Positions 1 to 8,313 of a DNA stretch of 64,000 nucleotides are shown here, piece by piece. Below the pieces are notes generated by a model, which saw nothing but the letters and a program-made list of their open reading frames with translations, was not told where the DNA came from and did no database searches. Source of the DNA: Burkholderia latens (GTDB lineage Bacteria; Pseudomonadota; Gammaproteobacteria; Burkholderiales; Burkholderiaceae). The stretch covers positions 434,001 to 498,000 of the forward strand of contig NZ_CP013435.1 of NCBI RefSeq assembly GCF_001718795.1, read 5' to 3'. The translations under genes and the position numbers were made by a program. Numbering within the stretch: position 1 is the stretch's first letter; the number at the start of each line of letters is the position of its first letter.

Positions 1-1
1 C

Positions 2-466
2 GACGAGGCCATCAACGTGCGGCAGCGCACCAGCCTGTACCAGACGATCGATCGGCTGCTGCGCGACGGGCTGATCGCCGTGCACGATACCCAGCGCGAC
101 GGCGCGTTTCCCGAGCGCACGCTGTACACGCTGACCGAGGCCGGCCATACGGCCGGCCAGACGTGGCTGCATGCACTGCTCGCGGAACCCGCGCGCGAGT
201 TTCCGGCATTCGGCGCCGGCCTCGCGTTCCTGCCGCTGCTGGACGCGGAAGATGCGCGGCACCAGCTCGAGCGCCGTATCGCCGCGCTCGAAGCCGAACG
301 CGAGCGTCTCGAAGCGCTGCGCAACGCCGCGCAGAACGATCAGGTGTCGCGCCTGTTCCTGCTGCAGAACGAGCATGCACTGGTGCTGCTGAACGCGGAG
401 CTCGACTGGGTGCGCAGCGTCGTCGAACACCTGAAAATTGGCGCGCTGCGCTGGGTCGACGGTTGA
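2..466 (+). CDS. PadR-family transcriptional regulator (5' end outside window)
   Basis: The frame is open from the first bases of the window, so the true start lies upstream and only about 154 residues are present. The visible part runs from the end of a winged helix (a QRTSLYQTIDRLL recognition-helix-like stretch and an ERTLYTLTEAG wing) into a long amphipathic C-terminal helix region (about residues 85-150), the usual two-part PadR layout with a C-terminal dimerisation coil. PadR proteins are cytoplasmic repressors that often respond to small aromatic or toxic ligands. The target is unknown because the upstream neighbour is not visible. The next gene is convergent. Confidence 0.75.
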   Translation, partial: DEAINVRQRTSLYQTIDRLLRDGLIAVHDTQRDGAFPERTLYTLTEAGHTAGQTWLHALLAEPAREFPAFGAGLAFLPLLDAEDARHQLERRIAALEAERERLEALRNAAQNDQVSRLFLLQNEHALVLLNAELDWVRSVVEHLKIGALRWVDG

Positions 467-490
467 CGCCCGTCCGCGAGCGCGCGCCGA

Positions 491-1921
491 TCAGAGCACC
501 TTGCCGGGATTGAGCACGCCGGCCGGATCGAGGGCGGCCTTCAGGCGCCGCATCAGCGCGATCTCGGCGTCGCTGCGCGTGTGCGCGAGATAACGGCGCT
601 TCAGCACGCCGATCCCGTGCTCCGCCGACACCGAACCGCTCATGTCGCGCACGACCGCGTAGACGCAATCGTCAATCTCCTCCGGATCCGTCGCGCGCAT
701 GCCGGCGAGCGAAACGCCGATATGCACGTTGCCGTCGCCCACGTGCCCGAAGAACAGGCACGCAATGTCGGGCCAGCGTCCGCGCAATGCCGCCTCGCAG
801 CGCGCGGCGAACGCGCCCAGTTCGCCGGTCGGCAGGCTCACGTCGAAGTTGATCAAATGCGGCAGCGCATCGATCGCGAGACCTTCGCGCAGCGTCCACA
901 GGTCGCGTGCCTGACGCTCCGACGTCGCGAGCGCCGCATCGTCGACGAGGCCCGCGTCGAACGCATCCGCGAGCGCGGTTTCGAGCGCGGCGCGCGCATC
1001 GCTGCCCGGTGCGCTTGTCGCGCACTCGATCAGCACCGCGAAGCCGCCTTCGCCCGCGAACGGTGCGGCAACGCCCGGCGTGTGACGCGCGACGTAGTCG
1101 TAGAAGGCCGGCCACATCGCTTCGAAACTGACGAGTTCCTGCAGCACGCGCACGCGATTCCACAACGCGACGACGGCATCGTAGCTGTGCACGCGGCACA
1201 ACGCGGTGGCCGGCTCGGCCAGCTTCGGATGCAGCCGCAGTACCGCGCGCGTGATGACGCCGAGCGTGCCTTCGCTGCCGATGAACAGCTGCTTCAGATC
1301 ATAGCCGGCGTTGTTCTTCAGCATCCGGTTCATCGACGACACAACCGTGCCGTCCGCGAGCACCGCCTCGAGCCCGAGCACCTGCTCGCGCATCATCCCG
1401 TAGCGGATCGCGCGCGTGCCGCCCGCGTTGGTCGCGAGCATCCCGCCGATCTGGCAGGAGCCGCGCGCGCCGAGATCGACGCCGAACGTGAAGCCCGCCG
1501 CGTCCGCCGCTTCCTGCACGGTCTGCAGCGGCGTTCCGGCGCGTACCGTCATCGTGCCCGCCGCCACGTCGATCGCGTCGACGCCGGCGAAGCGCTCCAT
1601 CGCCAGCACGATCTCGCCACCCAGCGCGACCGCGCCGCGCGCGAGCCCGGTGAGGCCGCCCTGCGGCACGACCGGCAGCCCGAGCCGCGTGCACAGCGCA
1701 AGCGTGCGCGCCACGTCGTCGACGCTGCGCGGCCGCACCAGCGCGCGCGGACGCACGCCGGCCGGTTCGTTGTACGCGGTGAAGTAGCGCGGATCGATGT
1801 CGGCCGACCGCGTGACGAGCGCGTCGCCCAGCTCGGCGGCGAACGCAGCGTCGAGCGCGTCGTCCGCCGGCGCAGCGGTGCCATGGCCGTGTTGCGCGCC
1901 AGCCGTGTGCAGGCTCTGCAT
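491..1921 (-). CDS. FAD-linked 2-hydroxyacid dehydrogenase (GlcD/D-2-hydroxyglutarate or D-lactate dehydrogenase type)
   Basis: A 476-residue FAD-linked oxidase. An N-terminal PP-loop FAD-binding domain (PVVPQGGLTGL near residue 85, NAGGTRAIRYG near 165, IGSEGTLGVI near 215) is followed by the C-terminal oxidase domain with GHVGDGNVHIG and SAEHGIGVLKRRYL, the signature segments of the GlcD/D2HGDH family. The family oxidises D-2-hydroxyacids to 2-oxoacids and passes electrons to the respiratory chain or an electron-transfer protein. The gene lies 13 bp downstream of the binding-protein gene on the same strand and after an aminotransferase, so a shared role in amino acid or 2-oxoacid turnover is inferred. 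The exact substrate cannot be read from sequence. Confidence 0.85.
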   Translation of the reverse strand: MQSLHTAGAQHGHGTAAPADDALDAAFAAELGDALVTRSADIDPRYFTAYNEPAGVRPRALVRPRSVDDVARTLALCTRLGLPVVPQGGLTGLARGAVALGGEIVLAMERFAGVDAIDVAAGTMTVRAGTPLQTVQEAADAAGFTFGVDLGARGSCQIGGMLATNAGGTRAIRYGMMREQVLGLEAVLADGTVVSSMNRMLKNNAGYDLKQLFIGSEGTLGVITRAVLRLHPKLAEPATALCRVHSYDAVVALWNRVRVLQELVSFEAMWPAFYDYVARHTPGVAAPFAGEGGFAVLIECATSAPGSDARAALETALADAFDAGLVDDAALATSERQARDLWTLREGLAIDALPHLINFDVSLPTGELGAFAARCEAALRGRWPDIACLFFGHVGDGNVHIGVSLAGMRATDPEEIDDCVYAVVRDMSGSVSAEHGIGVLKRRYLAHTRSDAEIALMRRLKAALDPAGVLNPGKVL

Positions 1922-1934
1922 CGTGCAGGCCCGC

Positions 1935-2723
1935 TTACTTTGTAGAGATGTCGATGTCGCCGAAGTACTTCTGGCCGAGCGCCTTCACGGTGCCGTCCGC
2001 CTTCAGCTTGTCGATCGCCGCATCGAGCTTCGTCTTCAGCGCGTCGTCGCCCTTGCGCAGCCCGAACGCGATTCCGCTGCCCAGAATCTTGTCGTCGCGC
2101 ACCGGCTGGCCAACGAACGAGAAGCCGTTGCCGTCCGGACGCGACAGGAAGCCGCGCTGGCCGGCCGGCGCGAGCACCAGCGTCGCGTCGAGGCGGCCCG
2201 CGACGAGGTCCGCGTATGCCTGGTTCTGGTCCTGGTACGCGACGACCGACACCCCCGCCGGCTCCCAGTGCGCCTTCGCGTAGGTTTCCTGGATCGACGC
2301 CTGCAGCACGCCGACGCGCTTGCCCTTCAGCGATTCCGCCGTCGGCAGCAGGCCGCTGCCGGTGCGCGCGATCAGTTGCGTGGGCACGCGGTAGATGATC
2401 GTCGTGAAATCGATCGCCTGGCGCCGCTGTTCGGTCGCGTTCATCGCCGAATTGATCGCATCGAACTTGCGGCCCTTCAGCGCCGGAATCAGCCCGTCGA
2501 ACGACGTCTCGACCCACTTGCACGACAGCTTCGCGCTCTGGCAGACGGCGTTGCCGACGTCGATGTCGAAGCCCTGCAGGTCGCCGTTCGGCGCCTTGGA
2601 TTCGAACGGCGGGTATTGCGCTTCGAGGCCGAAACGCAACGTCTGCCCGTCGGCGAGCGCCGCGCCGGAGCCCAGCGCGCACGCGAATGCGAGCGCGAGT
2701 TTCAGGGTGTGTGCATGCTTCAT
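1935..2723 (-). CDS. Periplasmic amino-acid-binding protein (HisJ/ArgT-like SBP family 3), orphan
   Basis: A 262-residue type-II periplasmic binding protein. The chosen ATG at 2723 begins a clear signal peptide (MKHAHTLKLALAFACALGSG, cleaved near AALA-DG) and has AGGAG seven bases upstream; a longer in-frame extension upstream lacks a signal-like start. The mature part begins QTLRFGLEAQYPPFESK, typical of lysine/arginine/ornithine/histidine binding proteins. No permease or ATPase gene is adjacent, so it must share a transporter encoded elsewhere or act as a sensor. It sits between an aminotransferase and an FAD dehydrogenase in the same direction. The ligand is inferred to be an amino acid, not proven. 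Confidence 0.85.
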   Translation of the reverse strand: MKHAHTLKLALAFACALGSGAALADGQTLRFGLEAQYPPFESKAPNGDLQGFDIDVGNAVCQSAKLSCKWVETSFDGLIPALKGRKFDAINSAMNATEQRRQAIDFTTIIYRVPTQLIARTGSGLLPTAESLKGKRVGVLQASIQETYAKAHWEPAGVSVVAYQDQNQAYADLVAGRLDATLVLAPAGQRGFLSRPDGNGFSFVGQPVRDDKILGSGIAFGLRKGDDALKTKLDAAIDKLKADGTVKALGQKYFGDIDISTK

Positions 2724-2836
2724 CGTGATCTCCTGACTTGTCGGCCGGCGCCGTGCATCGGCACGTACGACCGTCCCATCCGTGGCTTGCGAGGCGACCG
2801 TCGAGCCGCCTGCCTGTGTGCGGGTCACCCCGCGAG

Positions 2837-3991
2837 TTACAGCGAACGCAACCGCCGCGCGCCCTCGATCAGCGTCGCGTCGTCCTTCGAGAAGCTGAGC
2901 CGGATCACGCCGGCGTCGGTGCCGTCGGTATAGAACGCCGACAGCGGAATCGTCGCGACGCGCGCATCGCGAATCAGGCGCAGCACGAAGTCGCTGTCGC
3001 GCTCGTCAGAGAAGTGGCGGAAACGCGCGAGCATGAAAAACGAGCCTTCGCTCGGCAGCAGCTCGAAACGCGACCCGGCCAGCTCGCGCGCGAGCAGATC
3101 GCGCTTGGCCTGATAGAACGCCGACAGGCCGAGATAGTGTTCCGGCCGCGCGAGTATTTCCGCGAACGCGACCTGCATCGGCGTATCGGCCGAGAACACC
3201 ATGAACTGGTGCACCTTGCGAATCTCGTCCATCAGCGCGGCCGGCGCGATGCAATAACCGACACGCCAGCCCGTCACGTGGAACGACTTGCCGAACGACG
3301 ACACGATCACGCTGCGCTCGGCAAGTTCACGGTGGCGTGCGACGCTCTGGTGCTGCGCGCCGTCGAACACCACATGCTCGTACACCTCGTCCGACAACAC
3401 GACGACGTCCGTATTGCGCGTAAGCTGCGCGAGCCGCTCGAGGTCGTCGGCGGAGAACACGGTCGCGGTCGGGTTGTGCGGCGTGTTGACGATGATCATC
3501 CGCGTGCGCGGCGTGATCGCCGCGGCCACTTCGTCCCAGTTCACGCGGAAATGCTCGGGCGACAGCTTGATCGCAACCGGCGTCGCCCCCTGCATCCGCA
3601 CGATCGGCGCGTAACTGTCGAACGACGGCTCGAAATAGATGACTTCGTCGCCCGGGTGCACGAGCGCGCTGATCGCCGCGTACAGCCCCTCACTCGCGCT
3701 CGCGATCACCGTGATCTCGGAGCCCGGGTCGTAGCGCGTGCCGTACAGCGCCTCCGTCTTTTCCGCGAGCCGCTCGCGCAGCGACGCGATGCCGGCCATC
3801 GGCGCGTACTGGTTGTGGCCGTCGCGCATCGCCCGCGCGACGCCGTCGACAAGCGCCGGATCCGGCGCGAAATTGGGCGCGCCCTGCGACAGATTCAGCG
3901 CATCGTGCTGCGCGGCGAGCTGGCCGATCACCGTGAAGATGGTCGTCCCGACGTCCGGCAGTTTCGAACGGGGCGTGGTGGCACTTCGCAT
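2837..3991 (-). CDS. PLP-dependent aminotransferase, methionine aminotransferase (YbdL) type
   Basis: A 384-residue fold-type I aminotransferase. Visible class-I features are the N-terminal LSQGAPNFAPDP, the cofactor-phosphate SASEGLYAAI segment, NTPHNPTATVF, the DEVYEHVVFD aspartate/tyrosine region and the PLP-lysine motif SSFGKSFHVTGWRVGY. The overall pattern is closest to YbdL, which transaminates methionine, phenylalanine and other hydrophobic amino acids with 2-oxoacids. It is the first gene of a likely three-gene transcription unit with the binding protein 113 bp downstream and the FAD dehydrogenase. That context fits amino acid to 2-oxoacid to 2-hydroxyacid interconversion (inference). 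Confidence 0.85.
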   Translation of the reverse strand: MRSATTPRSKLPDVGTTIFTVIGQLAAQHDALNLSQGAPNFAPDPALVDGVARAMRDGHNQYAPMAGIASLRERLAEKTEALYGTRYDPGSEITVIASASEGLYAAISALVHPGDEVIYFEPSFDSYAPIVRMQGATPVAIKLSPEHFRVNWDEVAAAITPRTRMIIVNTPHNPTATVFSADDLERLAQLTRNTDVVVLSDEVYEHVVFDGAQHQSVARHRELAERSVIVSSFGKSFHVTGWRVGYCIAPAALMDEIRKVHQFMVFSADTPMQVAFAEILARPEHYLGLSAFYQAKRDLLARELAGSRFELLPSEGSFFMLARFRHFSDERDSDFVLRLIRDARVATIPLSAFYTDGTDAGVIRLSFSKDDATLIEGARRLRSL

Positions 3992-4219
3992 GACTTCTCC
4001 TCCTGATGTCCGTCGGATGTGCGCGCGCGATGCACGCCGCCCGACTCATGCCCAGCGATTTAGCCTGAGCCAATATCAGCGGACAAACGAAAGTTCGTCA
4101 TGGCGGCCATGCATTTTTCTCATGACCGTGAATTCCGGAGCCGCGAAGTCAAAGTCGCACCTCCCGCAATGCATGCGTATTGGGCATTTGCAGGGTCCGC
4201 GCGGCGGCCGCTGCCCGCG

Positions 4220-4888
4220 TCATGCGCCGGCCGCTGCCAGATACGCGCGCAGTACGGCCTGCAATTCGCCGCGCAACATTGCGAAGTCGAGCGCCGGCCC
4301 GAGCGTCAACAGCGCCTGCGACACGCCGCCGTAGCAGACCGAGTGGGCCATCCGCGCGCAGCCGTCGAGCCGGGCCGTCGGCGGCGGATCGGCGGCGTGC
4401 GCAAGCGCGTCGCGCCATAGCGCGACATACGCGTCGTAATGCCGGCGGTATGCGGCCAGCGGCGACACCTGCCGCTCCAGCGAGAAAAGCGCGGCCCATA
4501 GCGCGGCGTCGGCGGCAATCGCATCGATCTGCAGATCGACGAGCGCGGCTGCGAGTTCGACGCGGGTCGCGCCACGCAGCCCGTGCGCGGCGACGCGCAG
4601 CCGGTGGGCGAGCGCCAGCACGCGGCTGTGGATGCACAGTGCGGCAAGACTCTGCTTGTCGCCGAAGTATTCGTAGAAGGTGCCGATACTGACGCCGGCT
4701 ACGGCCGCAATCTCGCGGATCGTCGCCTTCGCGTAGCCGCGTTCGAGCAAAAGCTGAACGAACGCCTGCTGCAGCGCATCCGACGTGGCCTGCGCGCGCC
4801 GCTGCCGCGGCCGGCGGCGTAACGCGGGCGCGGGTTGCGCCGCCGGCTGGCCGGGCGGCGCCGGAACCTGAACATGTCGCGGCGGCAT
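4220..4888 (-). CDS. TetR-family transcriptional regulator
   Basis: A 222-residue TetR regulator. After a proline/arginine-rich leader of about 30 residues comes the helix-turn-helix domain (QQAFVQLLLERGYAKATIRE followed by IAAVAGVSIGTFYEYFGDKQ, about residues 40-80), then an all-helical ligand-binding region. It is divergent from an acyl-CoA dehydrogenase/acyl-CoA ligase pair with only 101 bp between starts, and an 11-bp palindrome (4899-4909) lies in that gap. The arrangement suggests it represses the pair and itself, releasing DNA when an acyl-CoA or related ligand appears. The effector is inference. Confidence 0.85.
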   Translation of the reverse strand: MPPRHVQVPAPPGQPAAQPAPALRRRPRQRRAQATSDALQQAFVQLLLERGYAKATIREIAAVAGVSIGTFYEYFGDKQSLAALCIHSRVLALAHRLRVAAHGLRGATRVELAAALVDLQIDAIAADAALWAALFSLERQVSPLAAYRRHYDAYVALWRDALAHAADPPPTARLDGCARMAHSVCYGGVSQALLTLGPALDFAMLRGELQAVLRAYLAAAGA

Positions 4889-4898
4889 ATTTGCTACT

Positions 4899-4909
4899 CT
4901 GAAATTCAG
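4899..4909. promoter_or_regulatory. Candidate TetR operator palindrome
   Basis: CTGAAATTCAG is a perfect 11-bp palindrome lying 11 bp upstream of the TetR start codon and 80 bp upstream of the divergent acyl-CoA dehydrogenase. Its position would let a bound dimer block the TetR ribosome-binding/promoter region and act on the divergent promoter. TetR sites are usually short palindromes of this kind; binding is inferred. Confidence 0.4.
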
Positions 4910-4989
4910 CGGGGAACAGGTCGAACGGGGAGCCGGCGCGGCGCCCGGCGGGCCGGCCGACCGCGAAGCACGACACCGGAGACAAGCCG

Positions 4990-6642
4990 ATGACCGAAGC
5001 GACCCATGCAGTCACGAACCAGTTCGACGAACTGATCGACTATAACCTCTTCGCGACCGACGTCGCGTTGCGCGATGCGCTCGTGCGCGCGGGCGCCGAC
5101 TGGGCCGTGCCGCAGCTCGACGCGTACGGCGCGCGGCTCGGCAGTGCCGACACCGCCCGGCTCGCCGACGAAGCGAACCGCCACACGCCGGAGCTGAACG
5201 CATTCGACCGGCGCGGCCGGCGCATCGACCGCGTCGACTTCCATCCGGCGTGGCACACGCTGCTCGGCATGTACCGCCGCGAAGGCTTCGTGTCGCTCGC
5301 ATTCCGAGACGCGCGCCCGGGGCGCTGGGCCGCAACGGCCGCCGGCTTCTACCTGCACGGCCAGATCGAGGCCGGCACGCTGTGCCCGGCGACGATGACG
5401 CAGGCCGCGATTCCGGTGCTGCAGAAGGAACCTGCGCTATGGAGCTTGCTGCGCGACAAGTTGTACAGCGACGACTACGATCCGCGCGACGTGCCGATCG
5501 CCGACAAACGCTCGGTCTGGCTCGGGATGGGGATGACCGAGAAACAGGGCGGCTCCGACGTGCGCGCGAACACGACACTCGCGACCGCCATCGGTGCGGG
5601 CGGCCGCGGCGGCGAATACCGGCTGCGCGGCCACAAGTGGTTCTTCTCCGCGCCGATGTGCGATGCGCACCTCGTCGTCGCGCGGACCGACGCCGGCGGC
5701 CCGTCGTGCTTCTACGTGCCGCGCTGGCGACCGGACGGCGCGAAGAACGCGGTCGAGATCCAGCGGCTGAAGAACAAGGTCGGCAACCGCAGCAACTCGA
5801 GCAGCGAGATCGAGCTCGACGACGCGTGGGGCACCATGCTGGGCGACGAAGGGCGCGGGATTCCGACCATCATCGAGATGGCCACGTACACGCGGCTGAA
5901 CTGCGTGCTCGGCAGCGCTGCGATGCTGCGCCAGGGCGTCGTGCAGGCGATCGCATACACGCGGCAGCGCCACGCATTCGGCCGCGCACTCGCCGAACAG
6001 CCGCTGATGCGCACCGTGCTTGCCGATCTCGCGCTCGAGAGCGAGGCCGCGCTCGCGCTCGCGATGCGGCTCGCCGACGCGTTCGAGCGCGACGACTCGC
6101 CGCGCGAACGCGCATGGAAGCGAATCGTCACGCCCGCCGCGAAATTCTGGGTCTGCAAGCGCGCGGTCGAGCTGACCGGAGAGGTGATGGAAGTGTTCGG
6201 CGGCAACGGCTACGTCGACGACGGGCCGATCGCACGACTGTTCCGCGAAGCGCCGGTCAACTCGATCTGGGAAGGCTCCGGCAACGTAATGTGTCTCGAC
6301 GTGCTGCGCGCGGTGTCGCGCGAGCCGGACGCGGCCGCAGCGCTGGTTGCCGAGCTGTCCGATCTCGGCGCCGGCGAACCGCGCATTCGCGCGGCGCTCG
6401 ACGCGTTGCGTGCGATGCTCGCGGCGCCGGCCGATGCGCTGGAGGCGTCGGCTCGCGTGTTCGCGCAGCGGCTCGCGCTGCTCGCGCAGGCGTGCCTGCT
6501 GCGGCGCGATGCGCCGCCGGCCGTCGCCGACGCGTTCATCGCGACGCGGCTCGCCGCGCCGGACTGGGGACGCATCGCCGGCGGCTTCGATCCGCGGGCG
6601 GTCGACGTCGCCGCACTGCTGCAACGGGCCTATCCGGCCTGA
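4990..6642 (+). CDS. Acyl-CoA dehydrogenase, AidB-like
   Basis: A 550-residue flavoprotein of the AidB/isovaleryl-CoA dehydrogenase-like branch. It has the MGMTEKQGGSDVRANTT flavin-binding segment, the GHKWFFSAPMCDAHLVVA region and the C-terminal EVFGGNGYVDDGPIARLFREAPVNSIWEGSGNVMCLDVLR block that marks the AidB-like group. In E. coli, AidB is an alkylation-response flavoprotein that binds DNA. Here the partner is an acyl-CoA ligase 36 bp downstream and a divergent TetR, so a catabolic dehydrogenation of an activated short or branched acyl chain is the more economical reading. The E. coli-like DNA role cannot be excluded. Confidence 0.85.
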   Translation: MTEATHAVTNQFDELIDYNLFATDVALRDALVRAGADWAVPQLDAYGARLGSADTARLADEANRHTPELNAFDRRGRRIDRVDFHPAWHTLLGMYRREGFVSLAFRDARPGRWAATAAGFYLHGQIEAGTLCPATMTQAAIPVLQKEPALWSLLRDKLYSDDYDPRDVPIADKRSVWLGMGMTEKQGGSDVRANTTLATAIGAGGRGGEYRLRGHKWFFSAPMCDAHLVVARTDAGGPSCFYVPRWRPDGAKNAVEIQRLKNKVGNRSNSSSEIELDDAWGTMLGDEGRGIPTIIEMATYTRLNCVLGSAAMLRQGVVQAIAYTRQRHAFGRALAEQPLMRTVLADLALESEAALALAMRLADAFERDDSPRERAWKRIVTPAAKFWVCKRAVELTGEVMEVFGGNGYVDDGPIARLFREAPVNSIWEGSGNVMCLDVLRAVSREPDAAAALVAELSDLGAGEPRIRAALDALRAMLAAPADALEASARVFAQRLALLAQACLLRRDAPPAVADAFIATRLAAPDWGRIAGGFDPRAVDVAALLQRAYPA

Positions 6643-6678
6643 CGCCCTGCCCGCTCGTTCTCCTCGCCAGGAGGCTCG

Positions 6679-8187
6679 ATGAACCTCGTCGCCGCCCTCG
6701 ACCGCGCCGCCCGCGCGACGCCCGACAAGCCGTTTCTGATCCACGACGACACGACGATTTCCTACGCCGCCGCGCGCGAGCGCTCGCACCGCTCGGCGGC
6801 CGTGCTGAGCGCGCTGGGCGTCGCGGCCGGTGACCGTGTCGCCGCGATGTGCCTGAACACGCCGGCGTTCGTCGACCTGATGTTCGGCGCATGGCGGCTC
6901 GGCGCCGCGTTCGTGCCGGTCAACCACAAGCTGCAGGCTCCGGAGGTCGACTACGTGCTCGATCACAGCCGCAGCAAGGTGATCCTGTTCGACGCGGCGC
7001 TCGCGCCGGTGCTCGCACGCGTGACGCATCCGGCGCGGCGGCTCGTTACCGAAGGCGATGCGGCCGGCGTGCCGGCCTTCGATGCAATGCGTGCGGCGAT
7101 GGACGGCGTCGCGGGCATCGAACCGGCCGACGGCGAGGTCGCGCAGATTCTCTACACGTCCGGCACGACGGGCCGCCCGAAAGGCTGTGTGCTCAGCCAC
7201 CGCGCGGTGACGTTCGCGGCGATGTCGGCCGCGCTCGCGATCGGCATCGGTCGCAACGAGCGCACGCTGATAGCAATGCCGATCTGGCATTCGTCGCCGC
7301 TGAACAACTGGTTCGGCGGCACGCTGTACGCGGGCGGCACCGTCGTACTGCTGCGCGAATACCATCCATTGCGCTTCCTTGAAGCAATCGAGCGCGAACG
7401 CGTGACGCTTTATTTCGGCGCGCCGGTGTCGTATATGCTGCCGCTCGACACGGTCGAGCGCTTCGCGGCATTCGACCTGTCGAGCGTGCGCGCATGGCTG
7501 TACGGCGGCGGCCCGATCGGCGCGGAGCAAGCCGAACGGCTCGCACGCGCGTATCGCAGCAGCGCGTTCTTCCAGGTCTACGGGATGACGGAAACGGGGC
7601 CGGCCGGCACCACGCTGTATCCGGACGAGCAGATCGCGAAGGCCGGCTCGATCGGCCGTCACGGCGGCCCGGGCGTCGACCTGCGGGTCGTGCGCGGCAA
7701 CGGCGCGGACGCGCTGCCGGGCGACACCGGCGAGATCTGGCTGAAGGCCGACAGCATGATGCTCGGCTATCTCGACGACGCGGCCGCGACGCGCGCCGCG
7801 TTCACGCCGGACGGCTGGTACCGCACGGGCGACATCGCACGGATCGATCAGGATGGCTATCTGTTCATCGTCGACCGGCTGAAGGACATGATCGTGACAG
7901 GCGGCGAGAACGTCTATTCGAAGGAGGTCGAGGATGTGCTCGGCGCGCATCCGGGCCTCGCGGAAGCCGCGGTGGTCGGCGTCCCGCATCCGGACTGGGG
8001 CGAGACGGTCGTCGCACACGTCGTACCGCGCGCCGGTGCCGCGCCGGACGCGGACGCGTTGCGCGCGTTCTGCGGCGAGCGGCTCGCCGCGTACAAGATC
8101 CCGCGCGAATTCGTGTTCGCGGAAACGCTGCCGCGTACGCCAACGGGCAAGCTGCAGAAGTTGCTGCTGCGCACGCGTCGCGAATAG
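6679..8187 (+). CDS. AMP-forming acyl-CoA synthetase
   Basis: A 502-residue adenylate-forming enzyme preceded by a strong AGGAGG. The P-loop-like signature ILYTSGTTGRPKGCVLSH (about residue 157), the YGMTE motif, GWYRTGDIA and the C-terminal catalytic-lysine motif TPTGKLQK are all present, so it should be active. It activates a carboxylic acid to acyl-AMP and then acyl-CoA. It follows the acyl-CoA dehydrogenase by 36 bp, so the two probably form an operon in which the ligase makes the substrate for the dehydrogenase. The acid is unknown; the length fits medium-chain or fatty-acid type ligases. Confidence 0.85.
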   Translation: MNLVAALDRAARATPDKPFLIHDDTTISYAAARERSHRSAAVLSALGVAAGDRVAAMCLNTPAFVDLMFGAWRLGAAFVPVNHKLQAPEVDYVLDHSRSKVILFDAALAPVLARVTHPARRLVTEGDAAGVPAFDAMRAAMDGVAGIEPADGEVAQILYTSGTTGRPKGCVLSHRAVTFAAMSAALAIGIGRNERTLIAMPIWHSSPLNNWFGGTLYAGGTVVLLREYHPLRFLEAIERERVTLYFGAPVSYMLPLDTVERFAAFDLSSVRAWLYGGGPIGAEQAERLARAYRSSAFFQVYGMTETGPAGTTLYPDEQIAKAGSIGRHGGPGVDLRVVRGNGADALPGDTGEIWLKADSMMLGYLDDAAATRAAFTPDGWYRTGDIARIDQDGYLFIVDRLKDMIVTGGENVYSKEVEDVLGAHPGLAEAAVVGVPHPDWGETVVAHVVPRAGAAPDADALRAFCGERLAAYKIPREFVFAETLPRTPTGKLQKLLLRTRRE

Positions 8188-8226
8188 CGGCGACGCACGA
8201 TCGCCTCGCGCGGCCGCCCAAAGAAA

Positions 8227-8258
8227 AAAGCCACCGGAGCCGACGGCCCGGTGGCTTT
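8227..8258 (-). terminator. Intrinsic terminator of livK, probably bidirectional
   Basis: An 11-bp stem (8227-8237 with 8248-8258, AAAGCCACCGG/CCGGTGGCTTT) has a 10-nt loop. Read on the minus strand it is followed by a run of T (A-tract at 8221-8229), so it mainly ends the livK transcript. It is also placed to end the convergent acyl-CoA ligase transcript, though with fewer T residues on that side. Confidence 0.85.
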
Positions 8259-8313
8259 GTCGCATGATCGGCGACGCGGCGCCGTTCGACGCCGCCCGCA
8301 GCTCACGTCGAGC

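Noticed and set aside
5437..8265. A 942-codon open frame opposite the acyl-CoA dehydrogenase and ligase
   Set aside because: Same antisense GC artefact; it spans two real genes and their gap.
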